Source: Neisseriaceae bacterium ESL0693
GTDB taxonomy: Bacteria > Pseudomonadota > Gammaproteobacteria > Burkholderiales > Neisseriaceae
Direction of reading: 5' to 3'
NCBI GenBank assembly: GCA_029433475.1
Contig: JAQTIE010000010.1
Location: forward strand, 124,174 to 188,173
DNA length: 64,000 bases
Shown here: one piece after another, positions 20,245 through 27,554 of the stretch
How positions within the stretch are numbered: the first letter of the stretch is position 1
Layout: each line of letters starts with the position of its first letter
The notes under the pieces: model-generated
Told to the model about the DNA's origin: nothing
Databases searched by the model: none
Seen by the model: only the letters and a program-made list of their open reading frames with translations
Program-made: the position numbers and the translations under genes

Positions 20245-20880
20245 TTAAATACTGGTCACCGTCTCTGGCCAACGCCAGTGACGCTGCCAGGCACTGATAA
20301 CCGCATCAGAATAGGTAGTGCGGCCAAGACTGCCATTATAACGTGCCAAAGCCCTTACCATATTGCCGTTTTCACGATTACGATAATAGCGCAGAATAGT
20401 ACAACCGTAACGTAAATTAGTACGAATATCGAATAAATTATGCTCAGGCCGGCCAATCTGTTTCAGCCAGAAAGGCATCACTTGCATTAAGCCTCTGGCA
20501 CCTACGTTGGAAATAGCATATTGTCTGAAACGGCTCTCTACTTCAATCAATCCCAGAACAATTTGCGGATCCAGACCGGCACGCATGGCTTCATACTGAA
20601 TGTTGGTTAATAGTCGCGTCCGGCCGTACGCATCGGCCACCATAGGGGCGAGTCTGGCCGTCATACTGTGCAGCCAGCGCTGTCCTTCCTGATGTGTGGC
20701 AAAAACCAGACGGGCGGGACTGGCATTGTTCACCGCCTGACGCATCACTGAGGCCACATCGTCAGCCAGGGTTTCTTCGCGCTGTGCGCCGGCATGGGCT
20801 CTGGCGGGAAGATACAGTCCCAGTAAAGCGCTTCCTGTTTGTAATATCAGACGGCGTGATATGCCTTTATCTGACTGCAT
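20245..20880 (-). CDS. Exported lytic transglycosylase (SLT fold)
   Basis: 211 residues. The signal peptide has a twin-arginine-like SRRLIL (R9-R10) and cleavage near ARAHA. The SLT domain has the catalytic ES pair (E115-S116 in IEVESRF), GARGLMQVMP (127-136), NLRYGCTILR and ALARYNGS. It should cleave peptidoglycan with formation of anhydro-muramic ends. The protein is small and has no carbohydrate-binding domain. The paralogue name cannot be given from sequence alone. Whether export is by Tat or Sec is uncertain. Confidence 0.9.
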   Translation of the reverse strand: MQSDKGISRRLILQTGSALLGLYLPARAHAGAQREETLADDVASVMRQAVNNASPARLVFATHQEGQRWLHSMTARLAPMVADAYGRTRLLTNIQYEAMRAGLDPQIVLGLIEVESRFRQYAISNVGARGLMQVMPFWLKQIGRPEHNLFDIRTNLRYGCTILRYYRNRENGNMVRALARYNGSLGRTTYSDAVISAWQRHWRWPETVTSI

Positions 20881-20990
20881 GTCTATTCTGCCTTATGGTT
20901 GGTTATGGCTTTATCCACTCAAAAATACAATAGTCAGTCAGCTGCATTTATCAATTCAGCATGATATATAGATCACTCAAACATAAAACA

Positions 20991-21014
20991 AAAAAAGCCC
21001 ATTCATGAATGGGC
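20991..21014 (-). terminator. Terminator downstream of the 21.0-21.4 kb gene
   Basis: The palindromic GCCCATTCATGAATGGGC (20997-21014) is followed on the reverse strand by a run of seven T. It lies 24 bp beyond the stop of the unknown gene and likely ends the Mla transcript. Confidence 0.88.
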
Positions 21015-21037
21015 GCTACAAGCGCTTAAATTAAACT

Positions 21038-21397
21038 TTAGTTTAATTGCAGTGCGGCAAAAGCTTCGCGCATCAGGTCTTCCTGTGCCAGATCTGTGAC
21101 CACGGCACCTGTGCGGATAGTAAACCATTCAAAAAAGGTAGCGGGGTCAATCGATGGCCATAACGTCTGATCTTCACACCAATCCGCCAGCTCAGCAGCA
21201 AAAACAGACTGATACTGCGCTTCAATATAGTTTCTGATTTCATCTATGGAATCAGCAGCCGGTACCAGATAAGCATTGGCATTTTGTTGTAAATCAGCCA
21301 AAGATACTGCCGCCGGTAAACCAGGCAGGTTTTGCAGCCATAACCAGAATGGTTCCAGCGGTATTAATAAAATAACGCTGCGATTAACTTCATACAC
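21038..21397 (-). CDS. Conserved hypothetical protein after mlaA
   Basis: 119 residues, cytosolic and acidic, with no signal peptide. It begins MYEVNRSVILLIPLEPFWLWL and has an ADSIDEIRNYIEAQYQSVFAAELADW segment followed by FFEWFTIRTGAVVTDL. I recall similar short uncharacterised proteins in gamma- and betaproteobacteria with the same 'W...F..WF.I....V.DL' spacing, sometimes mislabelled VacJ, but no function is known to me. It follows mlaA by about 48 nt on the same strand and precedes the terminator, so it is probably the last gene of the mla transcript. Confidence 0.75.
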   Translation of the reverse strand: MYEVNRSVILLIPLEPFWLWLQNLPGLPAAVSLADLQQNANAYLVPAADSIDEIRNYIEAQYQSVFAAELADWCEDQTLWPSIDPATFFEWFTIRTGAVVTDLAQEDLMREAFAALQLN

Positions 21398-21445
21398 CTG
21401 TCTCTCCTTAAGCGGTCTGAATCCGGTACTGATACGAACGAGGCA

Positions 21446-22408
21446 TTAATCTGCCTGCCAGTAATTCAGATATTGTTCAGATAGTGCTGATGTACCATTC
21501 AATGTCTGTTGCTGTGGTACGGTTTTTGCCGTGATTGTTTCCTCAACCACAGGTGTTGACTGAGCCACAATAGCGGTATGCTGAGGTTCGGTTTTATTGG
21601 TATCAGCTGTTGTTTGTGCCTTATCTGCCGGCGCATAAGCTGTGGTGCTGCCGGTATCCTCATCAGCAGGAACCAGACTGTCAATGTCATCATTATCATC
21701 GGTCTGATACAAGGTTCCGCCTACCTGTTTATTACGCACACTCATGTAAGCATCACGCATATAAGCATAGCGATCAATAGCAGCATCATTAAAGCTGCTG
21801 TTCAGATCCAGTAATGCCTCACGTCCAGAAATGCCATTTAATGCAGCCGTACTCCAACGGACGGTATCATCTTTAAACACGGCATTCTGTACCGGATAAA
21901 CCAGAGTGACTGTACTGCCAATGCCATCACGAACAGTGGACGGGCCAAAAACCGGATACACAAAGTAATGACTGTTTTTCCAGCCCCATGACGCAAAGGT
22001 ATCGCCTAAGGTATTTTTGTTGTCCGGTATATTGGCTTCACCGGCAATATTCAGTAAACCACCCAGTCCAAAAGTTGAATTGATACCAACGCGCACAAAG
22101 TCGGTGCTGGCTTTTTCAATGTCTAACCGCAATAGGTTACTGCCTATACTGACCACATCGCGTAAATTATTAAAGAAATTACGCACACCGGTACGCACAG
22201 GTGAAGGGGTGACAGCACGATAACCTTTGGCCACCGGCGTCATCACATAATGATCCAGATGATCATTGACCGTGAACATGACACGATTGTAGCCCTCATA
22301 GGGATCATTATCTGCTTTTGCCGCCAGTGCAGCCTGACTCAACGCCATCAGGAGGCAGGCTGCAACCACTGATTTTATTTTTGGTATTTTTTTATTGTGC
22401 TGTTTCAT
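21446..22408 (-). CDS. mlaA: MlaA (VacJ) outer-membrane lipid-asymmetry protein
   Basis: 320 residues from the ATG at 22408, which overlaps the mlaB stop (ATGA) and has GGAAG 10 nt upstream; an ATG three codons earlier is also possible. The core (NDPYEGYNRVMFTVNDHLD, GVRNFFNNL, GLGGLLNIA, GDTFASWGW, YFVYPVFGPSTVRDGIG) is clearly MlaA. It extracts misplaced phospholipids from the outer leaflet with a porin partner. The signal peptide ends ALA, with no lipobox cysteine at the cleavage site, and about 95 residues of Thr/Gln/Glu-rich tail follow the conserved domain. Last of the mlaFEDCBA genes. Confidence 0.94.
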   Translation of the reverse strand: MKQHNKKIPKIKSVVAACLLMALSQAALAAKADNDPYEGYNRVMFTVNDHLDHYVMTPVAKGYRAVTPSPVRTGVRNFFNNLRDVVSIGSNLLRLDIEKASTDFVRVGINSTFGLGGLLNIAGEANIPDNKNTLGDTFASWGWKNSHYFVYPVFGPSTVRDGIGSTVTLVYPVQNAVFKDDTVRWSTAALNGISGREALLDLNSSFNDAAIDRYAYMRDAYMSVRNKQVGGTLYQTDDNDDIDSLVPADEDTGSTTAYAPADKAQTTADTNKTEPQHTAIVAQSTPVVEETITAKTVPQQQTLNGTSALSEQYLNYWQAD

Positions 22409-22689
22409 TGTATCCATTCTTCCACACCATACAAGGTCATTAACATACTTAGGCCAGCTGGTATACCGTTTACATGCAAGTCAAGCGCATGATGACTGGC
22501 AATACGCTTAGCGGCAACCAATAAGGCTACACAGGCAGAATCAGATTCAGTCACCTGACTTAAATCAATTTCGCTGATCTTTTGCATCTGTAAATGATGG
22601 CAGAATTGTTCATAATCCTGTTTGCGAACCGCACTCATGGTGACTTGTTCGCTGATGACTAAAGTCTGATTCTTAATATCAATACGCAT
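22405..22689 (-). CDS. mlaB: MlaB, STAS-domain subunit of the Mla ABC transporter
   Basis: 94 residues of a single STAS domain. The ISEIDLSQVTESDSACVALLVAA segment carries the conserved DLS...DS(A/T) turn, and the protein ends near LMTLYGVEEW. MlaB binds MlaF and is needed for its stability and activity. It lies 2 nt after mlaC and overlaps mlaA by 4 nt. Confidence 0.9.
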   Translation of the reverse strand: MRIDIKNQTLVISEQVTMSAVRKQDYEQFCHHLQMQKISEIDLSQVTESDSACVALLVAAKRIASHHALDLHVNGIPAGLSMLMTLYGVEEWIQ

Positions 22690-22691
22690 GG

Positions 22692-23303
22692 TTACTGACC
22701 ATTTTTTGCATGCAGTTCAGCAATCAGGCCATCAATACCCTTCTGATTGATGGTTTGATTGAATTGGTTACGATAAACGGTAACCAGACTGGCGCCTTCT
22801 ACCGATACATTATAAATGCGGTAGATATTGCCACTTTGATACATGGTGTAATCCATACGCACCGGTTTATTGTTGGGAGTGTTGACATCTGTGCGTACAA
22901 TCACTTCTCGGCCATTTTTATTTACCACCGGCGTATTGCTGACATTGACTTTGGCCATTTTGAATTTCAGCATGGTGCCGGAATAAGTCCGGATCAGCAA
23001 AGTTTTAAATTCTTCTGTCAGTGCCTGCTTCTGACTGGCTGAGGCGGTACGCCAGGGAGCACCAACGGCCAGTGCAGTCATGCGCTCAAAATCAAAGTAA
23101 GGAATGGCATAATTTTCTGCCTGATGCCGTACCTGAGCATTGTTCTGGCCATTGGCCTGATTCAGTATTGTCAATACCTGAGTGGCATTGGTGTTTAATT
23201 GATTCACTGCATCCTGCGGAGCAGCAAAAGCCATGCTGATGCTCAATATTCCCACGCTCAGTGCGCCAACCAGCGCCGACTTATTGAATTTCCTTTTGTT
23301 CAT
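22692..23303 (-). CDS. mlaC: MlaC periplasmic phospholipid-binding protein
   Basis: 203 residues with a cleavable signal (lysine-rich start, hydrophobic core, AFA/AP). The mature part matches the MlaC/Ttg2D family: IPYFDFERMTALAVGAPWRTAS, LIRTYSGTMLKF, YRIYNVSVEGASLVTVYRNQF. It ferries phospholipid across the periplasm between MlaA and the MlaFEDB complex. It lies between mlaD and mlaB on the same strand. Confidence 0.95.
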   Translation of the reverse strand: MNKRKFNKSALVGALSVGILSISMAFAAPQDAVNQLNTNATQVLTILNQANGQNNAQVRHQAENYAIPYFDFERMTALAVGAPWRTASASQKQALTEEFKTLLIRTYSGTMLKFKMAKVNVSNTPVVNKNGREVIVRTDVNTPNNKPVRMDYTMYQSGNIYRIYNVSVEGASLVTVYRNQFNQTINQKGIDGLIAELHAKNGQ

Positions 23304-23413
23304 TGTGTATTCCTTATCTGTAAAATGATGAAATATCTATATTGATTCTATACGAATGCTGAATCCAATCAAGCCATAATCAAATAGACGGCAGATCAGA
23401 TTCATCATCTGTA

Positions 23414-23899
23414 TTAATGGCTGTCTTTACTCTCTTTGGCATTACCTTCGGCAAAATTGGTCATGAATTTACCAATAAGCTGCTCTAATACCAAGGCGGA
23501 ACTGGTGATGGTAATGGTGTCACCATTTTTCAATGTATCAACATCACCGCCCTGTTCCAGGCCGATATATTGATCACCCAATAGGCCGGAAGTCAGAATC
23601 TGGGCGGTGGTATCGGTACTGAACTGGTATTTTTTATCGATTTTCAGCGTTACATCGGCCCAGTAGGTTTTGGGATCCAGCGCAATCTGATCAACACGTC
23701 CTACCACCACACCGGCCACTTTAATCGGTGCTTTTGTCTTGAGTCCGCCAATGTCACTGAATGAAGCACGTAATGTATATACCGGCTGCGATGAGCCCAG
23801 GCCATTACCACCGGCAACCCGGAAAGATAAAAAGACAATGGCTGCAATACCCAATAATACAAACAGACCAACCAGAAACTCCAGACTGTTTTTTCTCAT
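23414..23899 (-). CDS. mlaD: MlaD, MCE-domain subunit of the Mla transporter
   Basis: 161 residues from the ATG at 23899 (MRKNSLEFLVGLFVLLG). One N-terminal membrane anchor (about 9-27) is followed by a single MCE domain (YTLRASFSDIGGLKTKAPIKVAGVVVG, TSGLLGDQYIGLEQGG). MlaD forms a hexameric ring in the periplasm that receives lipid from MlaC. It is followed by mlaC after a 110-nt gap, the widest in this operon. Confidence 0.95.
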   Translation of the reverse strand: MRKNSLEFLVGLFVLLGIAAIVFLSFRVAGGNGLGSSQPVYTLRASFSDIGGLKTKAPIKVAGVVVGRVDQIALDPKTYWADVTLKIDKKYQFSTDTTAQILTSGLLGDQYIGLEQGGDVDTLKNGDTITITSSALVLEQLIGKFMTNFAEGNAKESKDSH

Positions 23900-23928
23900 G
23901 TTCTTACCTTTAATCACTAATTTATTTT

Positions 23929-24705
23929 TTATTCACTGAACATCAGTGCAGTGAGCATAAAATCCACGGCCAGAACGGTGAGTGAACTGGTCACAACCGT
24001 ACGGGTATTGGCGCGTAAAATACCTTCCGAGGTCGGGCGGGCATAGTAACCCTGGTAAACCGAAATCAGGCTGACAACAACGCCAAAGGCCAGCGACTTA
24101 ATCAAGCCATTAACCACATCATAATAAACATCCAGGTTACTTTGCATCTGTCCCCAGAAAACACCATTGTCCATGCCAAAATATTGTACGCCGATCAGAT
24201 AAGCGCCATAAATACCGGCCACGTTAAAAATGGAGGCGAGTAAGGGCATTGACAATACACCGGCCCAAAAGCGCGGCATAATCACCCGTGACACCGGATC
24301 TACAGCCATGACTTCCATGGCTTCCAGTTGCTCTGTGGTTTTCATTAAGCCGATTTCACTGGTTATGGCGCCACCAGCGCTGCTGGCAAACAAAATCGCC
24401 GCCAGTACCGGACCCAGTTCGCGTAATAATGCTGCCGATACCATATAACCCAAGACATCGGCAGACTTAAATTTGGCCAGCTGGGTATAAGCCTGTAACC
24501 CCAGCACCATGCCAACAAACAGACCAGAGACGGCGATGATGATGATGGACAGTACGCCGGAAAAATACATCTGGCGGATACACCACATCGGACGTTTAAA
24601 CAATAGACCGCTGCGCTGCAAAATAGCGATCAGGAATAATACAGCGCGCCCGAGCTGACGGATAAAATTCAGGGTTTTCGCACCCAATTGCGAAATCAGG
24701 TTCAT
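23929..24705 (-). CDS. mlaE: MlaE permease of the phospholipid ABC transporter
   Basis: 258 residues with an N-terminal amphipathic segment and about five membrane spans. The MlaE-family motifs are present: ELGPVLAAILFASSAGGAITSEIG, the coupling region MKTTEQLEAMEVMAVDPV, and GYYARPTSEGI near the end. It is the transmembrane subunit that pairs with the MlaF ATPase. It overlaps mlaF by 4 nt (ATGA). Confidence 0.95.
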   Translation of the reverse strand: MNLISQLGAKTLNFIRQLGRAVLFLIAILQRSGLLFKRPMWCIRQMYFSGVLSIIIIAVSGLFVGMVLGLQAYTQLAKFKSADVLGYMVSAALLRELGPVLAAILFASSAGGAITSEIGLMKTTEQLEAMEVMAVDPVSRVIMPRFWAGVLSMPLLASIFNVAGIYGAYLIGVQYFGMDNGVFWGQMQSNLDVYYDVVNGLIKSLAFGVVVSLISVYQGYYARPTSEGILRANTRTVVTSSLTVLAVDFMLTALMFSE

Positions 24706-25541
24706 GCGATATCCAAATCCTGTTGTAAGGTGGTAGAAGCAGGATAACGGAATGCCACCGGCCCATCAACCTGTCCATGGATAAACTGATTGATCCAGGG
24801 TGAATCCAGCTGGTACATCTCGTCCGGACTGCCTGAGAAAATAATATCACCATGCGCCAGAAACACAACCTGATCAGCAATATGCAATGACTGCTGAATA
24901 TCATGTGTCACCATCACACTGGTTGACTGCAAGGCATGATTGACTTTGCTGACCAGACTGGCAATCACCCCCAGTGAAATCGGATCCAGTCCGGTAAAGG
25001 GTTCATCATACAATAATAAAGCAGGATCCAAGGCAATGGTACGCGCCAGTGCCACGCGTCTGGACATGCCGCCGGATAATTCAGCCGGCATGAGTTTTTC
25101 CACACCGCGCAGGCCGACCGCATTCAGTTTCATGATCACCAGATCACGGATCATGCTTTCCGGTAAATCAGTATGTTCCCGCATCGGAAAGGCGACATTG
25201 TCAAACACTGAAAAATCGGTGAATAAGGCACCAAACTGAAACAATACGCCCATGTTACGGCGATGACGATACAATTCTTCATGACTAAAACGGGCAATAT
25301 CACGTCCGTTAATCAGCACCTGTCCGCTTTGAGCGGTAATCTGGCCGGTGATCAGCCGCAGCAAGGTGGTTTTACCACTGCCTGAACCGCCCATGATGGC
25401 GGTAAAATGACCGTGCTCAATACTAAAACTGATGTTTTTAAGAATCGGACGGCTGCCTTCATAGGCAAAAGAGACGTCTTTCATCTCAATAAACGGCACA
25501 CTGGCGACTGATGGTGTCATGACTTCAGTGGTATGATTCAA
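24702..25541 (-). CDS. mlaF: MlaF ATPase of the phospholipid ABC transporter
   Basis: About 279 residues. The start is uncertain. A TTG at 25541 has AAGGGG five bases upstream; an ATG at 25520 is close by with a weaker site; the frame is open to 25619 inside pdxA. Motifs are Walker A GGSGSGKTT, the MlaF-typical FQFGALFTDFSVFDNVAFPMREHT, signature LSGGMSRRVALAR, Walker B LLLYDEPFTGLDP and the C-terminal DGPVAFRYPA. It is the first gene of mlaFEDCBA and begins just after pdxA. Confidence 0.94.
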   Translation of the reverse strand: MNHTTEVMTPSVASVPFIEMKDVSFAYEGSRPILKNISFSIEHGHFTAIMGGSGSGKTTLLRLITGQITAQSGQVLINGRDIARFSHEELYRHRRNMGVLFQFGALFTDFSVFDNVAFPMREHTDLPESMIRDLVIMKLNAVGLRGVEKLMPAELSGGMSRRVALARTIALDPALLLYDEPFTGLDPISLGVIASLVSKVNHALQSTSVMVTHDIQQSLHIADQVVFLAHGDIIFSGSPDEMYQLDSPWINQFIHGQVDGPVAFRYPASTTLQQDLDIA

Positions 25542-25576
25542 TTCTGCCCCTTTCTCATACAGGTGTGGTATGAGTA

Positions 25577-26566
25577 TTACAATTTTGGCTGGTGATGCTG
25601 GCTCATATCCCAGGCACATTGTACCGCTTCAAATAAACTGCCTGATTGCGCCTTGCCCTGTCCGGCCAGGTTAAGCGCGGTACCATGATCTACTGAAGTG
25701 CGGATAAATGGTAAGCCTAAAGTAATGTTTACGCCACGCCCGAAGCTGGCATATTTTAACACAGGTAACCCCTGATCATGATACATGGCCAAAACGGCAT
25801 CAGCTTCTTGCAACATAAAAGGCTGAAACAATGTATCAGCCGGATAAGGCCCTTGTACCTGTATACCCTGCTGCTGCACATTGCGCAAGACCGGAATAAT
25901 AATATCGTTTTCTTCATGACCTAAATGGCCGTCTTCGCCTGCGTGCGGGTTTAAACCGGCCACCAGAATTCTCGGGCTGGCCAGACCAAATTTCTGTTGC
26001 AAATCCCGATGCAGAATCAGTAATACTTCACGCAAAGTTTCAGCCGTTAAGGCCTCGGGCACTTGTCGCAAAGGTAAATGGGTGGTAGCCAGTGCAACCC
26101 GCAGACCGCCACCGGCCAACATCATCACCACCCGCGGTGTCTGGCTTTTGGCGGCCAGATATTCAGTGTGTCCGCTAAACAACACACCACTGTCATTAAT
26201 AATGCCTTTATGTACCGGTGCGGTCACCATGGCGGCAAATTCACCATGCGCAATACCGGCATAAGCACGATCAAGCAAGGCCAGCACATAGCCAGCATTG
26301 GCCACATTCAATTGACCGGCCACGACAGGTGCGCACACAGGTATGGATAATACTTCCAACACACCTTTTGCCGCTGGTTGCTCAGCATCATAAGGCTGAA
26401 TAACCACGTCTTTATGTAAAGCCAGCGCGCGCTGGCGTAATAGATCAATATCACCCAGTACCACTATTCTGGCGGCAATAGACAGCGCTGGCAGATCCAG
26501 ACAGATATCCGGTCCGATGCCGGCAGGTTCACCACTGGTTACCGCAATCACAGGGAATGATTTCAT
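25577..26566 (-). CDS. pdxA: 4-hydroxythreonine-4-phosphate dehydrogenase
   Basis: 329 residues, the usual length. Visible motifs are VTSGEPAGIGPDI at the N-terminus, TAPVHKGIINDSG, FSGHTEYLA, AGLNPHAGEDGHLG and AMYHDQGLPVLKY, which supply the metal-binding histidines. It catalyses the second oxidation in pyridoxal-5'-phosphate synthesis. It lies 28 nt after surA, the standard lptD-surA-pdxA arrangement, and just ahead of mlaF. Confidence 0.96.
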   Translation of the reverse strand: MKSFPVIAVTSGEPAGIGPDICLDLPALSIAARIVVLGDIDLLRQRALALHKDVVIQPYDAEQPAAKGVLEVLSIPVCAPVVAGQLNVANAGYVLALLDRAYAGIAHGEFAAMVTAPVHKGIINDSGVLFSGHTEYLAAKSQTPRVVMMLAGGGLRVALATTHLPLRQVPEALTAETLREVLLILHRDLQQKFGLASPRILVAGLNPHAGEDGHLGHEENDIIIPVLRNVQQQGIQVQGPYPADTLFQPFMLQEADAVLAMYHDQGLPVLKYASFGRGVNITLGLPFIRTSVDHGTALNLAGQGKAQSGSLFEAVQCAWDMSQHHQPKL

Positions 26567-26594
26567 GCTTTCTGTCCTGAGGTATAGTGATTAT

Positions 26595-27554
26595 TTACGG
26601 GTTAGAACGCACTTGAATAAAAGCCTGCTGCTGCAATTGCTGTAACAGATTCTGGACAACAGCTTCGCGTTTTTCAGCTGCTAAGGCTACCCGCATGCCA
26701 TTACGCTGACGTTGCTCGGGGCTATCATCACTTTTAATGTCCACCAGTTTAATGATGTGCCAGCCAAACTGGGTACGTACCGGCGCGGATATCTGGCCAG
26801 GTTGCAAGGATTGAAGTGCTGCTTCAAAAGGTGCAACGGTTTCACCTTCGACAATCCAGCCTAAGTCACCACCATTGGTGGCACTGCCATCTTGTGAATA
26901 TTGCCGTGCCAGTTGTTCAAACGGCACACCAGAGCGCGCCTGTTGGGCGATTTGTGCAATCAGTTTGCGTGAGGCTTCGGTATCACCTTTGATCAGGATA
27001 TGCTGGGCATGGTAATTATGGGAAGTAACCGGCGGTGGTAATTCACGTCCGGCCTGTTTGGCACGGGCCAAGGCATCATCGACTTCGGCATCGGTAACCT
27101 GACCTTTACTCATGACTTCGCTTTGCTGTACTTTTTGTACCATGAGGTTATTGGCCATGGTCTGGCGCATCTGTTTGATGCTGACGCCTTCTTTGGCTAG
27201 CTGTTTAGTCATTTGTTCCATGGTCAGTTTATGACTGGCGGCAAATTGCTGTAACGCATCATCAATATCGGTCTGGGTGATTTCGATACGGGCATTCTGG
27301 CCGGCTTGTATCAATATTTTCTGTTTGATTAATTGATCCAATGCCTGTTTTTGCAATTCATCAGCAGGGATTTGCTGACTTTTAGGCAGCTGGCTACGTA
27401 ACTGGTTTACTGTTAATGCCAGTTCCTGCTGGGTAATCACGTCATTATTGACAATGGCAACGATATTATCAACAGCATTGATATCGCCGGCCACTGCCGC
27501 ATGAATCGCGATGGTAAGGGTACTGGCCATAAGCCATGAATGTAGACGTTTCAT
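26595..27554 (-). CDS. surA: SurA-type periplasmic chaperone/peptidyl-prolyl isomerase
   Basis: 319 residues with a signal peptide (cleavage near AVAGD). The SurA N-terminal chaperone domain is recognisable (VDNIVAIVNNDVIT, DQLIKQKILIQ). One parvulin domain follows (about 180-285: HAQHILIK, FEQLARQYSQDGSATNGGDLGWI, GWHIIKL). E. coli SurA has two parvulin domains and about 428 residues, so this is the short form. It assists outer-membrane protein folding, notably LptD, encoded just upstream. Its ATG overlaps the lptD stop codon (TAATG). Confidence 0.92.
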   Translation of the reverse strand: MKRLHSWLMASTLTIAIHAAVAGDINAVDNIVAIVNNDVITQQELALTVNQLRSQLPKSQQIPADELQKQALDQLIKQKILIQAGQNARIEITQTDIDDALQQFAASHKLTMEQMTKQLAKEGVSIKQMRQTMANNLMVQKVQQSEVMSKGQVTDAEVDDALARAKQAGRELPPPVTSHNYHAQHILIKGDTEASRKLIAQIAQQARSGVPFEQLARQYSQDGSATNGGDLGWIVEGETVAPFEAALQSLQPGQISAPVRTQFGWHIIKLVDIKSDDSPEQRQRNGMRVALAAEKREAVVQNLLQQLQQQAFIQVRSNP

